DNA from: Daphnia carinata | Taxonomy: Eukaryota > Arthropoda > Branchiopoda > Diplostraca > Daphniidae | DNA: 64,000 bases | Assembly (NCBI RefSeq): GCF_022539665.2 | Contig: NW_026712553.1 | Coordinates: 1-64,000 of the forward strand | Direction: 5' to 3' | Shown: in pieces, positions 27,898-42,918 of the stretch | How positions within the stretch are numbered: the stretch's first letter is position 1 | How the letters are laid out: every line of letters starts with the position of its first letter | Notes under the pieces: model-generated | Databases searched by the model: none | What the model was told of the DNA's origin: nothing | Seen by the model: the letters and a program-made list of their open reading frames with translations, nothing else | Translations under genes and position numbers: made by a program

Positions 27898-29607
27898 ATG
27901 TACCGGCCGGATATAGAAATGTCCCCCTCTGCATTCCTGCTGCTATTATGCGTGTACGGATTACATTCCCAGGCCTTCGAGACTACCGTATGCAATTGCG
28001 CGGAACCAGTGAAGGTGGGAATTCTTCAATTCTCCGATGAGAATTGTCAACCGACATCCACCGATATTAAAGCCACCAAGGTGAAATACGCCGTGTATAG
28101 TGAAGAACGCGCCGCGACTAAATTCCCGGGTTACATCTGTGCCCGTTGGAAAAATATCCGACACATCACAATGACCTTCTTCGGGCAACTATTGGTTGTG
28201 CCGGATAAAATCCCAATTGATACTACCCCCGCCGACTGCAACGAAATGATTGACAACAAGAGGTGCAATGATAACCGGATGACTTTTGTCGACGGAAAAT
28301 TTGTGTTCGACAATGAACCAGATATCTCTGGATACTGGTTACAAACAATTGATTCGTCAATCATAAACTGCGTTCTCGAGAAAGTCGAACTTTTCCAGCA
28401 AAAGGAGGATGCAGACTTCTTAACACCCATCGGAATTGCTTCTGCTACGTCCGGCAATTTGTCACACAATCACTTAACACTGATTTGGGACAAAACCTAC
28501 ACACAGAAGACCAAAGTAACTACCAGACTCGTCGAAGACGGCATCGGTATGCTGACCCGATTGCCAGGAGAAAAACCACTCCTTAGACTCCAAGATGACA
28601 AAAACCAATTGGACTTCCACCTGACACCAGTACTGCGCTGCGTTTCAGTACAACAAAATTGCTCCAATAGAACTTCTTCATATGAAATCGTCGGCCAATC
28701 AAAACTCTTCGTCACGACGGCAGCCATAATGGAAAAAGCAACCCCAGTGGAGACCCGAGCGCCACTCGGCGCCGAAAACTTAAATATTCCGGCCAATATC
28801 CAATACATCCGTGATCAACTCACCGACCACGAGAATGAATTGGCACGACAGGTTCAACTACTTCAATGTGAAGCTCGTAAAGCCAAACATGAAAGGGCCG
28901 TCACAACCGCCCAATATAATGGATGGCTAGCGGCCTCACAATTAAACTTACCCCGGTGCACGAAATTACAAGCATTCGGGAAGACGGTCGTATTAATTCA
29001 ATGTCAGGCCTTAAATGTCACATTTGAGACTGTATTGACTTCGTGCGGACCGCAACCAAAATTCCAAAATTATACGATTAACCTCGATGGCTGGGAACTC
29101 GTAAAATATTCTCCTTGTTATTGGACAAATGGATTTGTCAATTTCAATAACAAACCCTATGCCTTCCGTAATAATACGTGGGAACAACTCGAAGCCACAA
29201 TTGTATTGCCTGAGCAAACGCTGGCACACTCTTTCCGCTACGAGAACGTCGAATTTTTCGACTACGAACACCAAAGTAACCCGGCATACACCGACAATAT
29301 GCTTAACCACATGAACATCATGGCCGACATAGCAGCCGTGATCAACGAACATCCATCATCCGAATTTACGTCGCACGGTAAACCCAGCGCCACAAATATT
29401 TTCATAACGGCCTCCAGTGTCGGAGCTTACACATCTTGGTGGGAAACAATAAAAAATTACTTCTTCATCGGCATCATGTGCATCCTCGTATTACTCTTCC
29501 TACGCATCTGCTACTGTTGCGGTCTCTTCAAGATCTTCTGGGTTATATGCCGTCGCCCTCATAAACGTTCAACATCCTCCGGATCCATCCCCATGCATCA
29601 AGTCTGA
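27898..29607 (+). CDS. env: Env-like membrane glycoprotein of Gypsy-2
   Basis: ATG at 27898 (569 residues) or 27919 (562). The second places a signal peptide at the N-terminus (MSPSAFLLLLCVYGLHS). The ectodomain begins CNCAEPVKVG, contains paired cysteines and several Asn-X-Ser/Thr sites (for example NCS, NRT, NVT, NNT), and ends near YTDNMLNHMNIMADI. One transmembrane segment (IGIMCILVLLFLRICYCCG) is followed by a short basic tail with RRPHKR. It is positioned as env after pol, so it would allow particles to fuse with cells. The cysteine-rich start and membrane layout recall glycoproteins shared by some arthropod LTR elements and negative-strand viruses. That family assignment is tentative. 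No obvious furin-type site was seen. Confidence 0.8.
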   Translation: MYRPDIEMSPSAFLLLLCVYGLHSQAFETTVCNCAEPVKVGILQFSDENCQPTSTDIKATKVKYAVYSEERAATKFPGYICARWKNIRHITMTFFGQLLVVPDKIPIDTTPADCNEMIDNKRCNDNRMTFVDGKFVFDNEPDISGYWLQTIDSSIINCVLEKVELFQQKEDADFLTPIGIASATSGNLSHNHLTLIWDKTYTQKTKVTTRLVEDGIGMLTRLPGEKPLLRLQDDKNQLDFHLTPVLRCVSVQQNCSNRTSSYEIVGQSKLFVTTAAIMEKATPVETRAPLGAENLNIPANIQYIRDQLTDHENELARQVQLLQCEARKAKHERAVTTAQYNGWLAASQLNLPRCTKLQAFGKTVVLIQCQALNVTFETVLTSCGPQPKFQNYTINLDGWELVKYSPCYWTNGFVNFNNKPYAFRNNTWEQLEATIVLPEQTLAHSFRYENVEFFDYEHQSNPAYTDNMLNHMNIMADIAAVINEHPSSEFTSHGKPSATNIFITASSVGAYTSWWETIKNYFFIGIMCILVLLFLRICYCCGLFKIFWVICRRPHKRSTSSGSIPMHQV

Positions 29608-29640
29608 TTACGAGACGTAATCTCACGCCGCCGGGAGTGA

Positions 29641-30333
29641 TGTAAAGAAGCAAATAAATGTTTTTATTCGATATGCCTTCCCGTTTATTCTTTATATATG
29701 ACTCATGTGTTACGCCATATAAACTGCGCAGTAGTGTATTATATTACATCGGCACCTTGCCGCTTAGCAACATTTGTGATTGGCTACTTAGGCGTTGATC
29801 TGTATTGCACCATCAACTTAATATATCAAATTTCATTAGTTGCGACATGTAATTGCGCAGTTGTTAATTGCTGTGCAATATGCGAGGTTTCGTGGTGAAC
29901 CAAGATCTGAGTAAGTTTAGTTGTCGATGAGCCTCTGACTCTTACAGGCGGGGTTCAAGTTCAGCTAGTGCTTCCCCATTGATAAATTGGTGCAAGTGAA
30001 TTGAGCTGTGTCACGTGCTTGTCTGAGTGTTCGGTTCACCCATATTGTTTACCCACGTGCCGACGAACTCCTGTTAACGCTGCCTTCTCTTATATCCTCG
30101 CCCGTGCTCCGCTCAAGCCACCGCGGTAAGCTTATACTACAGTATCATATTACACTCCGACTTCTCTTTCTTTAGTCTGACTCCTTTTGTACTATCCCAA
30201 CTGACTTCTGTACCGCTTAGCCCTACTTGGATAAATATAAATCATCGTGTGGGTAAATCGCCTCCGAGTTCGATTCATTCCAATTTGTCTTAATTCCGTA
30301 AAGTACATCTTCTCACAGAGAAGATGCTTTACA
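29641..30333 (+). repeat. Gypsy-2 3' LTR
   Basis: 693 bp, TGTAAAG...CTTTACA, almost identical to 18290-18982. It is preceded by a short purine stretch GGGAGTGA that may act as polypurine tract, and followed by CTAT (target duplication). Confidence 0.95.
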
Positions 30334-30383
30334 CTATACAAAATGATCGTGCGTTGACTCAAGGTATACGAGACTGAAATTAT

Positions 30384-30450
30384 ATGTGACTATAGCTCAA
30401 TGGTTGAGTATCGGCAAGCTATGCCGAATATTAGGGTTTAATACCCAATA
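30384..30450 (+). repeat. tRNA-like SINE head or tRNA pseudogene (right)
   Basis: A cloverleaf can be drawn: acceptor TGACTAT/ATAGTTG pairs over 7 bp, D stem GCTC/GAGT, and anticodon stem TCGGC/GCCGA with a 7-base loop AAGCTAT. The T arm is weak (GGGTTTAATACCC). Box A (TAGCTCAATGGTTGAG) and a box B-like GGTTTAATACC are present. Position 33 is A rather than T and the T arm is poor, so a functional tRNA is unlikely. A related unit lies on the other side of Gypsy-2. Confidence 0.5.
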
Positions 30451-31499
30451 GTTGCAGAAAGTGTAATTGGTGTCATGTGTGTGTGTATGTTTCTGGTGTC
30501 AATTATGTAAATGTGTCAGTTGTAATAAAATGTGTGTGATGTATAAATGTTTCCTAATAATTAATAATACAAAAATTACAAAGTAATCATGGGTTGTTAA
30601 TGCCATTGACAGTCATTTGCCATGATTGTGTAGCTGAAGATAGTTGCGTAAGACGAAGTAGGAAAAAAAATCGCCGTATCGTGATACAGAAAAAAATACA
30701 ATTAACTCAATGTAACAATCAGGTGTGTAATTAATTTTAAAATAATACCATTCGCAGGACGAGAAAAGATTTTTCGAGCCGCAGAAATAGAGGATAATAT
30801 TTTCAATGACATTTTTTACTATTCAGTATGTTTAAAAAGATTTTAAGAAAAAAAAAGATTATAGGGTTTTAGTGCAACTGACACGAGTGATGCATCATTA
30901 CGGGTCAAAATGTTTCTCTTCCCCATGTGACACAAATGTCGGAACTGTTATGATGGCCGTAACGTCACGTCACGTCACGTCACCATCCAATACAGTCTTT
31001 AACGTTGGCATTTTTCCAACTATTTGAAGTTTTTCTTTTTCGAACACATTAAATATGAGACTGGTGATTAATGAAGAACCGCGACATCTGTTTGGTCAAT
31101 ACTCACAAGTATACATTCATATGTTTGATGTCAAATCGTTCGGTGGCAAAAGTTCTTCTTCCAGAAGACTCATTTTCTGAAAAAAAAAATGTTTACGATG
31201 AGAAAGCTTCATCTAGGCAGACGATGGACAGGTTAAAATATTTGAAACAACAAAAGAAAACACATGTCATAGTTTAGAATGATCGAATAAACGCTCATGA
31301 ATATTATAGCAGAAACAAATACGATCAACTGAAAGTGTAGCGATCCACGTTCTGATGCAAATGAGAGATTCTTTGGCGCTGTTGCTGTATCGTTAAGACA
31401 TTGCCATCTTTTCAAAATGGATTTCCTACTAAACACCATGCCTTTTTTCATAGAATATTAGCCAAATCATTTTGAAAAATAAAAAAAATCATGCATTTA
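30451..31499. other. AT-rich stretch with weak coding signals
   Basis: Contains a TGTGTG-rich patch at 30475-30545 and four tandem CGTCA motifs at 30961-30983. A 68-codon ATG frame at 31071-31277 (ending LKYLKQQKKTHVIV) has no recognisable family and is not called as a gene. Confidence 0.4.
30961..30983 (+). promoter_or_regulatory. Tandem CRE/ATF-like half sites
   Basis: Four consecutive ACGTC units (AACGTCACGTCACGTCACGT then CAC). ACGTCA is the core half-site of cAMP-response elements. It may be only a short tandem repeat. Confidence 0.3.
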
Positions 31500-32100
31500 C
31501 CTAGTTGACGAACAACGTACCTATCTTGCCTAACTCCTCGTTCCTCTTAGTATCTTCACATCTACATTGTTCAGACATAGTATGTCCCTTTAATGAACTA
31601 AAAGACAAAAAAAAATAATTAACACAATTACGTTTTCAGAAAACATGTACAAGAAACCTATTTACCTTGTTGACAGAAATGACACCAGAATAGTACTTTA
31701 AAATATTCAGTTCGGAACCACAAACTAAAAAGCATTAATCAATATCTGTTGGCCATAATTACCATTTAACAATTTCACCCCTTCTGACTTTTCTGTTTAA
31801 AAAATATTAGCTTATTATTGAGAACGAAATCTTGGCAATTGCACATACAGTTTTTTGTAAGGAAACAATATAATTTTATCAGCAAATCTGAAATCAATAA
31901 AAAAAAAGTTTTTTTTCGTTTCACAAGAAATACCTGTTGCAAATACATTCCGTATTGTTTCTGCAATGAAATTAATGTCAAAATTTCATTCTTACAAGGA
32001 TTGCTGGTATTCAAAGTCCTAAAATAAATGCTTTATGGCATTAATGTACAGAACGAAAAATTTGCATTTACCTTGTTTGACGAACGTTTCTATCTTGCCT
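31500..32100 (-). other. Unassigned exon-like segments
   Basis: On the minus strand there are several short segments bounded by AG and GTAAAT/GTATTT. Three of them end in similar sequence (GGCAAGATAGNNACGTT...GTAAATGC), as at about 32070, 31665 and 31500. One, 32022-31934, is open and encodes NTSNPCKNEILTLISLQKQY. Phases do not join cleanly. They could be exon remnants of a gene with duplicated exons. No family recognised. Confidence 0.2.
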
Positions 32101-32665
32101 GTAGCATTTTTTGTTCATGTTTTGGTATGGCCCAGTGGAGAACCTGTGTTAATTTTAATATTTCAATCTATTTTACTTTAAACCTACATAGAAAGACATC
32201 CTGATGTTGCACATATAATACTTACGGCAGTAGATCGTTTATTTATGACAATCCATTGCTTGTGTGAAATTGTTATTCCACTTGTTTTCCATCTGTCATA
32301 ATCATTTCGCTTTTCTGGGTCACAGAGCACCTCCTTAGCTTCCTGTTGGAATGACCAGAAATTAACTGTATCTATCACATTACTTGGTTAATGTGCAAAA
32401 TCTATTTACCTGAAGTTTTTGAAACTGAGTAGTGGACTTCTCAGGATCTTACGGATTCTTATCAGGATGACAACGTAATACTCTGTGTTTGTATTCGGTT
32501 AATATTTGGTCAACCTATTTATGTATGAAGTGAATATAAAGAACTAAAAAAAAAAGAACAAACAGCACAAATCTGACCGAAACTTACACTGGAGGAATCA
32601 TCGCAAACTAATGTGTAGTAGTAGTCATCTTCCAGGCATCGCTCATTGAATGTAATTGCATCCAT
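32101..32665 (-). pseudogene. DNAJC12: DNAJC12-like co-chaperone, 5' half
   Basis: Exon 1 (32665-32588) begins ATG and encodes MDAITFNERCLEDDYYYTLV then CDDSSS. Exon 2 (32514-32410) encodes VDQILTEYKHRVLRCHPDKN, with the J-domain HPD motif, then an in-frame TAA at 32451-32449. Without the TAA the frame would run on to FQKLQ. Exon 3 (32342-32226) encodes [20 protein letters not shown]. Homology to the other copy stops at 32101, inside exon 4, so the C-terminus is absent. The TAA sits within CCGTAAGAT, which resembles a 5' splice site. Start, splice sites and J-domain layout match DNAJC12 closely. Confidence 0.8.
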
Positions 32666-32811
32666 ATCGTTAACCAAAAACAAGAGTACATATGGCAATA
32701 CGGCAATCCGTTTTACCCAAATAAAAATAAAAAATATTGGGTTTTTTTTTTCTGTTTGACTTCTATCGCCATCTACCGGTCACATTTCTAGTTAATTGTC
32801 TATACACTGAC

Positions 32812-33538
32812 CGAAAAAATTTTTAAGCCCCACTAAATATGCCCGACTTAATAAGCCCGACTTTCTGTTTTTTTACGGGTTAATTCAAAAAATAGAAGTC
32901 TGATATAAAAACATACCCCATTTTCATGATCGGCGATTAATTTCGCATCGGAATACTGTATTTTTAATGAAATCTAGGATTTGAGGAAAAATGGAAAAGC
33001 GAGAAGGCCTTCTCACTTTTGCAATTTTGGCAAAATTTTAGATTTCGCTTTAAATACGTGGTTTCGATGCAGAATTGAACGGGCATCACGAATATTAGGG
33101 TTGTTTTTCTCGTGGAACTCATAGTGTTTTAATAAAACGTAAAAAACGGGGAAGTTGGGTTTAAAAAAATAAGCCCGACTTTATCTTTAAATTACGATTA
33201 TTTCAAAAACGGTTTACTTGAAAATAAAACAAATGGTTTTTTCTGAATCCGCGTTAAAATAGGGTTATACTGTGGGATTTTCATCGCATTCCGTGAGATT
33301 TCGATTTTTTCCGATTTTGACAAAAGTGAGAAGGCTATAGCCTTCTCTCTTAGCAATTTTGACAAAATGTTAGATTTCGCTTTAAATACATGGTTTCGAT
33401 GCAGAATTGAACGGAGATCACGATTGTGAGGATTGTGTTCTCGTGGGACTCAAAGTTTTTTAATAAAACGTAAAAAACGGTAAAGTTGGGTTAAAAAATA
33501 AGCCCGCGCTTATATTGTCGGGCTTAAAATTTTTTCCT
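32812..33538. mobile_element. Complete MITE-like element with TTAAGCCC inverted ends
   Basis: The left end TTTTTAAGCCCCAC (TTAAGCCC at 32823-32830) and the right end GTCGGGCTTAAAATTTT (GGGCTTAA at 33520-33527) are inverted repeats in AT-rich flanks. The inside consists of two related units with GAGAAGGCCTTCTC-type palindromes and repeated AAGCCCGAC motifs. No ORF. Copies with the left end missing lie at 4854-5402 and 52307-52855. Confidence 0.7.
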
Positions 33539-34654
33539 ATTAAAAAATAATAGCATTGAATCTAGATAACTATAGATGATTCTGATTAAAAATTACTCAA
33601 GGAACATGAAAATGGAATTTGTCTTTACGTAGAGTTTATACTTTTGGAGTAATCTAAAATATGAAATAAATGTGTGTGCGAAACGAAACCATTACTAGCG
33701 CGCCAGTACGCTACAGCGCTAGCGTGAAACATCAAACTTCTTTGATTATTCAACGTTTGCATATGTATTTTATATATATACTTGCATGCATATGCATATG
33801 TATTATACCTGAACATGTAGACTCAATCTTTAACGCATAACCCAAAAGGTAACTAACGTTCAAAAAATCCTTTGTGGAATATTCATGGTGACAACTGAAT
33901 GGATTGTAATTACGAACAACCATTATCAACTAGACTTGATAAGTCCTGGGAATGTGGCATAAGGTCATTATTTTCCAAAGCGGAAATTTAGAAACCGTGA
34001 TTGTTAAAGTATTATGGCCCAACAGACGCGATGAGCTGCATGCAGGGCTACTTATACGTTTGGATATGAATGCAAAAAATAAATAATGACAAACCTACAT
34101 TAGCTTTAACTTACTTTCCCTTCACAACTAGAATAGCACCAAGCCAATGCATGAATGCACTAGTGCCAAAATCGGCCGCAAGGTGATATGGAGTATTCTT
34201 GCATGTCATTAACGGTGCGTGATGCCACGCCCTAATTCGTGAGTGCTACATAATAATTGAAAATTTTAAACATTTACTCAAGTGTTTTGTTTATAATTAC
34301 CTTGGATGTTGTTTATCACTATTTTCTGAATACAGTTCATTTATTACATTGTGCAATAGTTTCACTGAATTTAAATGAGAATTAGTTTAAGACGGAAAAT
34401 GCCCGCTAGCGTTATCAACATGGTTTGGGGTCGTCATTCACGGTATATAATAGTTGCGTGAACATCTTTAACGTAGCGGCACTTGAACAATGACTGGGTA
34501 TGGTACCCTCCCAATGTTGGGAACTAGTACCAAGAGTCTGTAAGCAATTACAACTCGAAACGTCAAGCGTTGGTATGATGATGATGGCACCCACAATGAT
34601 TGGTCCACCAATCATTGGCCCCCATTCCAATGCAGAACTGAATAGAGATGTAAG
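33539..34654. other. Non-coding spacer, third copy
   Basis: Near-identical to 5403-6530 and 52856-53984. Holds only the ankyrin-like segment listed separately. Confidence 0.5.
34115..34231 (-). pseudogene. Ankyrin-like orphan exon, third copy
   Basis: Same acceptor, donor and TPYHLAADFG core as at 5990-6106, with His in place of Pro in the first part. Confidence 0.35.
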
Positions 34655-34876
34655 AGCTATCAGCTGATGCGAGATGGGGATCATATAGTACAGCAATATG
34701 ATCTCCATCGGGGCAGGTCTGGAGGATACTAGTATGTCAGTCAAGTGCTTAGCGCAACCTTTTTGGCTATTTTTTCAATAATTAAAATAAAAACTGTCAA
34801 ACCGAAACTCCTATCTCTGCCGAATATTTAAGCATTTCCTTAACATATAAAAATCTAAGAGCGAAATGAGGAAATA
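34655..34876. repeat. ~240-bp dispersed repeat, unit 3
   Basis: Same block as 6535-6765, ending GGAAATAGCCATTATCTGG and running into the SLC38A10-like exon. Confidence 0.75.
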
Positions 34877-34877
34877 G

Positions 34878-36545
34878 CCATTATCTGGGCTGCTGCATTG
34901 CCTATCTGGTTGTACTTGGCGATCTCGGTCCAGAAATATTAATCAAAATAGGTGTAAATTACTCCTTGCAGTCAGCACGAATACTTATTCTTATGGCAGG
35001 TAAGCTCTCTACTGGATGCCAGTGATATTATTTCCATAAGGTTCTAAAATATATAACTTAATCATACACAGGAAATAGCATGTTCATCATATACCTCTGT
35101 GCCTCTTGAGAGATATTGAAACATTGGATGTAGTGTCAACAGTTTCTGTGGCTATGTAGTACATGTTATTGGTTTTGAAAGCATGTACATGATTCCCTGC
35201 CCTTAATTATGTTTTATGCATCCTTCTACATGAAGTATGCTACCAAAATAACAGTGCAGTTATGACAGATTTTTTTTTCTTTTTCAGTCCTTCTTTGAGG
35301 CTGGTGTCCAGGGCCTAACCGAAGGAATGTCTTCAAATATTGAAGTATGGAAAATGGGGGGTGTACTCCAATGCGTACCGATATTTTCCATGGCTTTATG
35401 GTGCCAAACGTGAGTGGAAATATTTAAATTGACAAGGAGAATGCCAGATTTAATGATCAGCTTTTTAAATGCATAGGCAGGTGTTCGAAGTATACCAGAA
35501 CCTTCCCTAAAAGCAATGGATCGAGTAATATCGACAGCCATTGATTTGTGCACTTTTATGTACATGGGGGTAGGAATAGCTGGCTACCTAGCCTTTGCGG
35601 ATACGCATTTTACTGGCAAGTCAACATATTGTAAACTTTTTGCCTAGGAAAATCTGATGAATTTCATTGGGTCATATTTTGTCTCGACTAGGCAATATCC
35701 TCATAAGTTTTGCGCCGTCTTTTGTAACTGACCTTATGAAAGTGGGATTCCTGCTATCGATTATCTTGAGCTTTCCGTCGTGTGTTTTGCCCTGCAGGAC
35801 AAGCTTTCATTCATTAGTGTATGGAAAGGTAAAGCGTTAATTCATTGATGATGTAATCGTTATGCCAAAGTGTTTGCTTTTGTTTGTTTTTTAAGTTGAG
35901 GAATCCCTTCAGACGTCTGAAACTAGTGGCGGGATGTCAGGAGGAACAACCGGCTCACTTTCGGATTTCCGTTTCAAAATCCTGACATTCATAATCGTCA
36001 CGGCAACCTTAATAATAGGTAAAGTTTATTGAAATCTAGTACAATAAGATGAAAAAGAAAATATAAATGTCGATTGGTGTCTGTTGGTATCTGCATTCCG
36101 AATGTCGAGTTCGTTTTAGGTCTGGTGGGTGCCACTTCAGGAACGGCAGTTTGTTGTGTTGCGCCTGCGTGGATTTATCTGCAAGTTGTCCCATCGACTT
36201 CTGGTGAACGCTGGATTGCCAAAGTGGGTCTTCGAAGAATTTTGTCACTCGCAATAACTAAAGAATTCTCCGTGCGTTAGGTACTGTTCGTGTGCGGATT
36301 GATTATTCTTCTTTTGGGCACCGCTGCCAATATTTATGCAGAGGAAGAATACTCGGAAACTCACGCTGAGGTCATCATTCCGCCTAGTTTAAGGGAAATC
36401 GAAGCCAAATTTGACCTTCCGTTGCCTCAGTCATCGCCAGCAGTAGTCATGATGGACAACTTCAATAGACTTGGTGATAAATCCTTCAATGAACCTTTTA
36501 GCTTCAATAGGTCAGCATTCGTTTTGGGATTTCATTCCCAGATTA
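34878..36545 (+). pseudogene. SLC38A10: SLC38A10-like amino-acid transporter pseudogene, longest copy
   Basis: Segments in order: 34878-34999 (CCIAYLVVLGDLGPEILIKI), a middle piece with LLRDIETLDVVSTVSVAM and then TAG, 35288-35409 (FFEAGVQGLTEGMSSN and VLQCVPIFSMALWCQ), and QVFEVYQNL breaking frame into EPSLKAMDRVISTAIDLCTF. Next comes a GC-AG intron (ACTG|GCAAGT), then NILISFAPSFVTDLMKVGFL and SCVLPCRTSFHSLVYGK, then GTTGSLSDFRFKILTFIIVT. Finally come ICIPNVEFVLGLVGATSGTA and LIILLLGTAANIYAEEEYSE. The IPNVE.LGL.GAT signature and helix pattern fit SLC38A10, an amino-acid transporter. N-terminal helices are absent, and one acceptor before ICIPNVE is not found. It is dead, by stop and frameshift. 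Confidence 0.8.
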
Positions 36546-36607
36546 TCGTTTAAGTTGTTGTGTTTTTCGTTTCGCTTTTTTATTCTTATTCAATACTATC
36601 ATTAGGA

Positions 36608-38260
36608 TTATATTCCAATTCTAACGCGCGAGTGTTCATCCTTATCCTGATGTAGGCATAGGGAATGTAAGCCACTGTCATGTAGGGTCTGGATGTAAGG
36701 ATCTTTCATATTCGTACTTCGTATTATGTATTGTGCTTATTTGTCTAGTATCTAAAAAAGTAAAAGGATTAATCGTCCAATTGCACTTCGGGAATTCTAA
36801 ATACAAAATCTGAAACCAAAACATAATAAAACTTAATTTAATTTTTCAATGTTAACCTCACGCCCATGTCCATTATGGCATCAACTTCTAGTTCAACTTT
36901 TCAGTGAACTTGGGTTTTTGCGTCAAACGTCCGGTAGATGGTTGACCGTTTTGGCGCCAACTGCAATCCAAAATGCGTCCGCATTACGTGATAGAAGCGT
37001 TGGCTTAAAGGCTCCGCTGAACAGTTTGCGAAAGAACAAGATTGTGAGACGATGGATCGGATTTTTCGGTGGATTTGGATCGGCCAAATTCGTTGATCGT
37101 TGCGTTACAAAAATGAAAACTTTGATCAATAAGTGAATGCGTAAACACTCGGCTATAGTGACACAGTGAATTGTATCATTTTGTACTTCGTCTTGGAGGG
37201 GGGAGGGGATAGAGCAGTCGGTATTAAAAAAAAAATAACTTTGACGAGTGCTACACCGAGTTCGAGTGTCTTTCACTTGTTTCGAACGTCCCAAAGGATT
37301 GATTATCATTCAGGCAGCTCTTATCTCTATAACAAACACACTTCCCGCAGCGCACCAGTGAAAATTTGATTGTTTCTTCTGCATCACGTGTTCTCGGTTG
37401 TTTGGCTGTTTTCTTTCTTTTTCTTTTAAGCAATGGTTCGACTGGAACTGTCAAGTTCCGACCTAAAAACGGAAATAACAGCCGACTGAAGGAAGAACGA
37501 AGAAAAGCGAAAACAAGACGTTTATTGTTTTGAAATAATTACACCGTGTCGTCCTTCATGTTTCTTTGATTTATTGCATGTGCATTATGACCGTGTGCCT
37601 TGGTTTTGATGATTTATGTCGATGATAATCACGTGCCTTTGCGGATATAATTCTGCGGCTGCCGTGGGCTGCTGCCATACATTTGATAAACTTCCCTTTG
37701 CCGCCGCCAGTGCACCCCACGCATATATATAAATAAATATATATATATATAGTATATATATGTTATTTGATGGTCATACAAGAAAGTGCAGCTCGCTGTA
37801 TGAATACATTTTCTCCGTTTGGTTATTGTTCAATCGTATATAAATAAATATATATATTTTTTTTCCTTTGATGCCGTCGTGATGAAAAGAGAAAATACAC
37901 GTCTATTTACTATGCATAAAGGGTGCAGTTTGCAGTTCTATGCAATAAGATATATTCACGATAGCTAAAAGAAATAAAAAATAATACAATAATTATGAGT
38001 GAAATAGTCGAATGTTTTAACAGCCATTAGCAAATCGTGTTTGATTTTTTATTTATTTATTTATTTACTTTTTGTTACAAGTAATACCGGCAACGCCGGA
38101 TACCACTGAAGACCAGTCAAAACGGTCAAGAACAGGTCAAAACCTTTCAGCTCGTGAGCTGAACTCACCTTATATGTTTCTTGCGTTTTGATGGACCAAG
38201 TGCTTTTTCTAGCCAAAGAAATTTTGAATAAGAACGATAATTAAGAAATAAGGCTACATT
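36608..38260. other. Spacer upstream of the RPC1-like gene
   Basis: An ATG frame at 36849-37136 (95 codons, with PLNSLRKNKIVRRWIGFFGG) is open but unrecognised and I do not call it firmly. A/T microsatellites (ATATATAT, AAATAAAT) lie at 37725-37760 and 37840-37862. No other gene seen. The RPC1-like promoter must lie here, but no convincing TATA stands out. Confidence 0.4.
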
Positions 38261-42726
<4,466 letters not shown>

Positions 42727-42886
42727 ACTATCAAGTTAACAATCATGGAATCTCAGTGTTAAGTTTAACGAGGAACTGTTGAATTTTAAATTAAACTTTG
42801 TTTTCTTAGTACGGGAGTCGCATTTGATTAAGCCACCAATGTAACAGCTGGTAATGAAAATGTGTCCCTGTTGGTGTATTTACGTT

Positions 42887-42918
<32 letters not shown>

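Larger units (their letters stand above)
18290..30333 (+). mobile_element. Gypsy-2 env-bearing LTR retrotransposon, structurally complete
   Basis: A 12.0-kb element with 693-bp LTRs, a primer binding site, gag with a separate CCHC segment, pol, an extra ORF and an env-like ORF. The host flank is CTAT on both sides (TTGACTAT before the left LTR, CTATACAAAA after the right), a 4-bp target duplication as expected for Gypsy integrases. I see one difference between the LTRs (TGCTTA versus TACTTA), so insertion was recent. Major frames are open apart from the two expected -1 shifts. An errantivirus-like structure (gag, pol, env) is inferred. Confidence 0.95.

Noticed and set aside
30384-30450. Functional tRNA-Ser(GCT)
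   Set aside because: No long variable arm, position 33 is not T and the T arm is weak, so only a tRNA-like repeat is claimed.
36849-37136. 95-codon plus-strand frame as a gene
   Set aside because: Open and ATG-started but without family, splice or promoter support. Mentioned only in the spacer entry.
37725-37862. AT microsatellites as an origin or regulatory element
   Set aside because: Simple TA/AAAT repeats are common in such genomes. No further signal.
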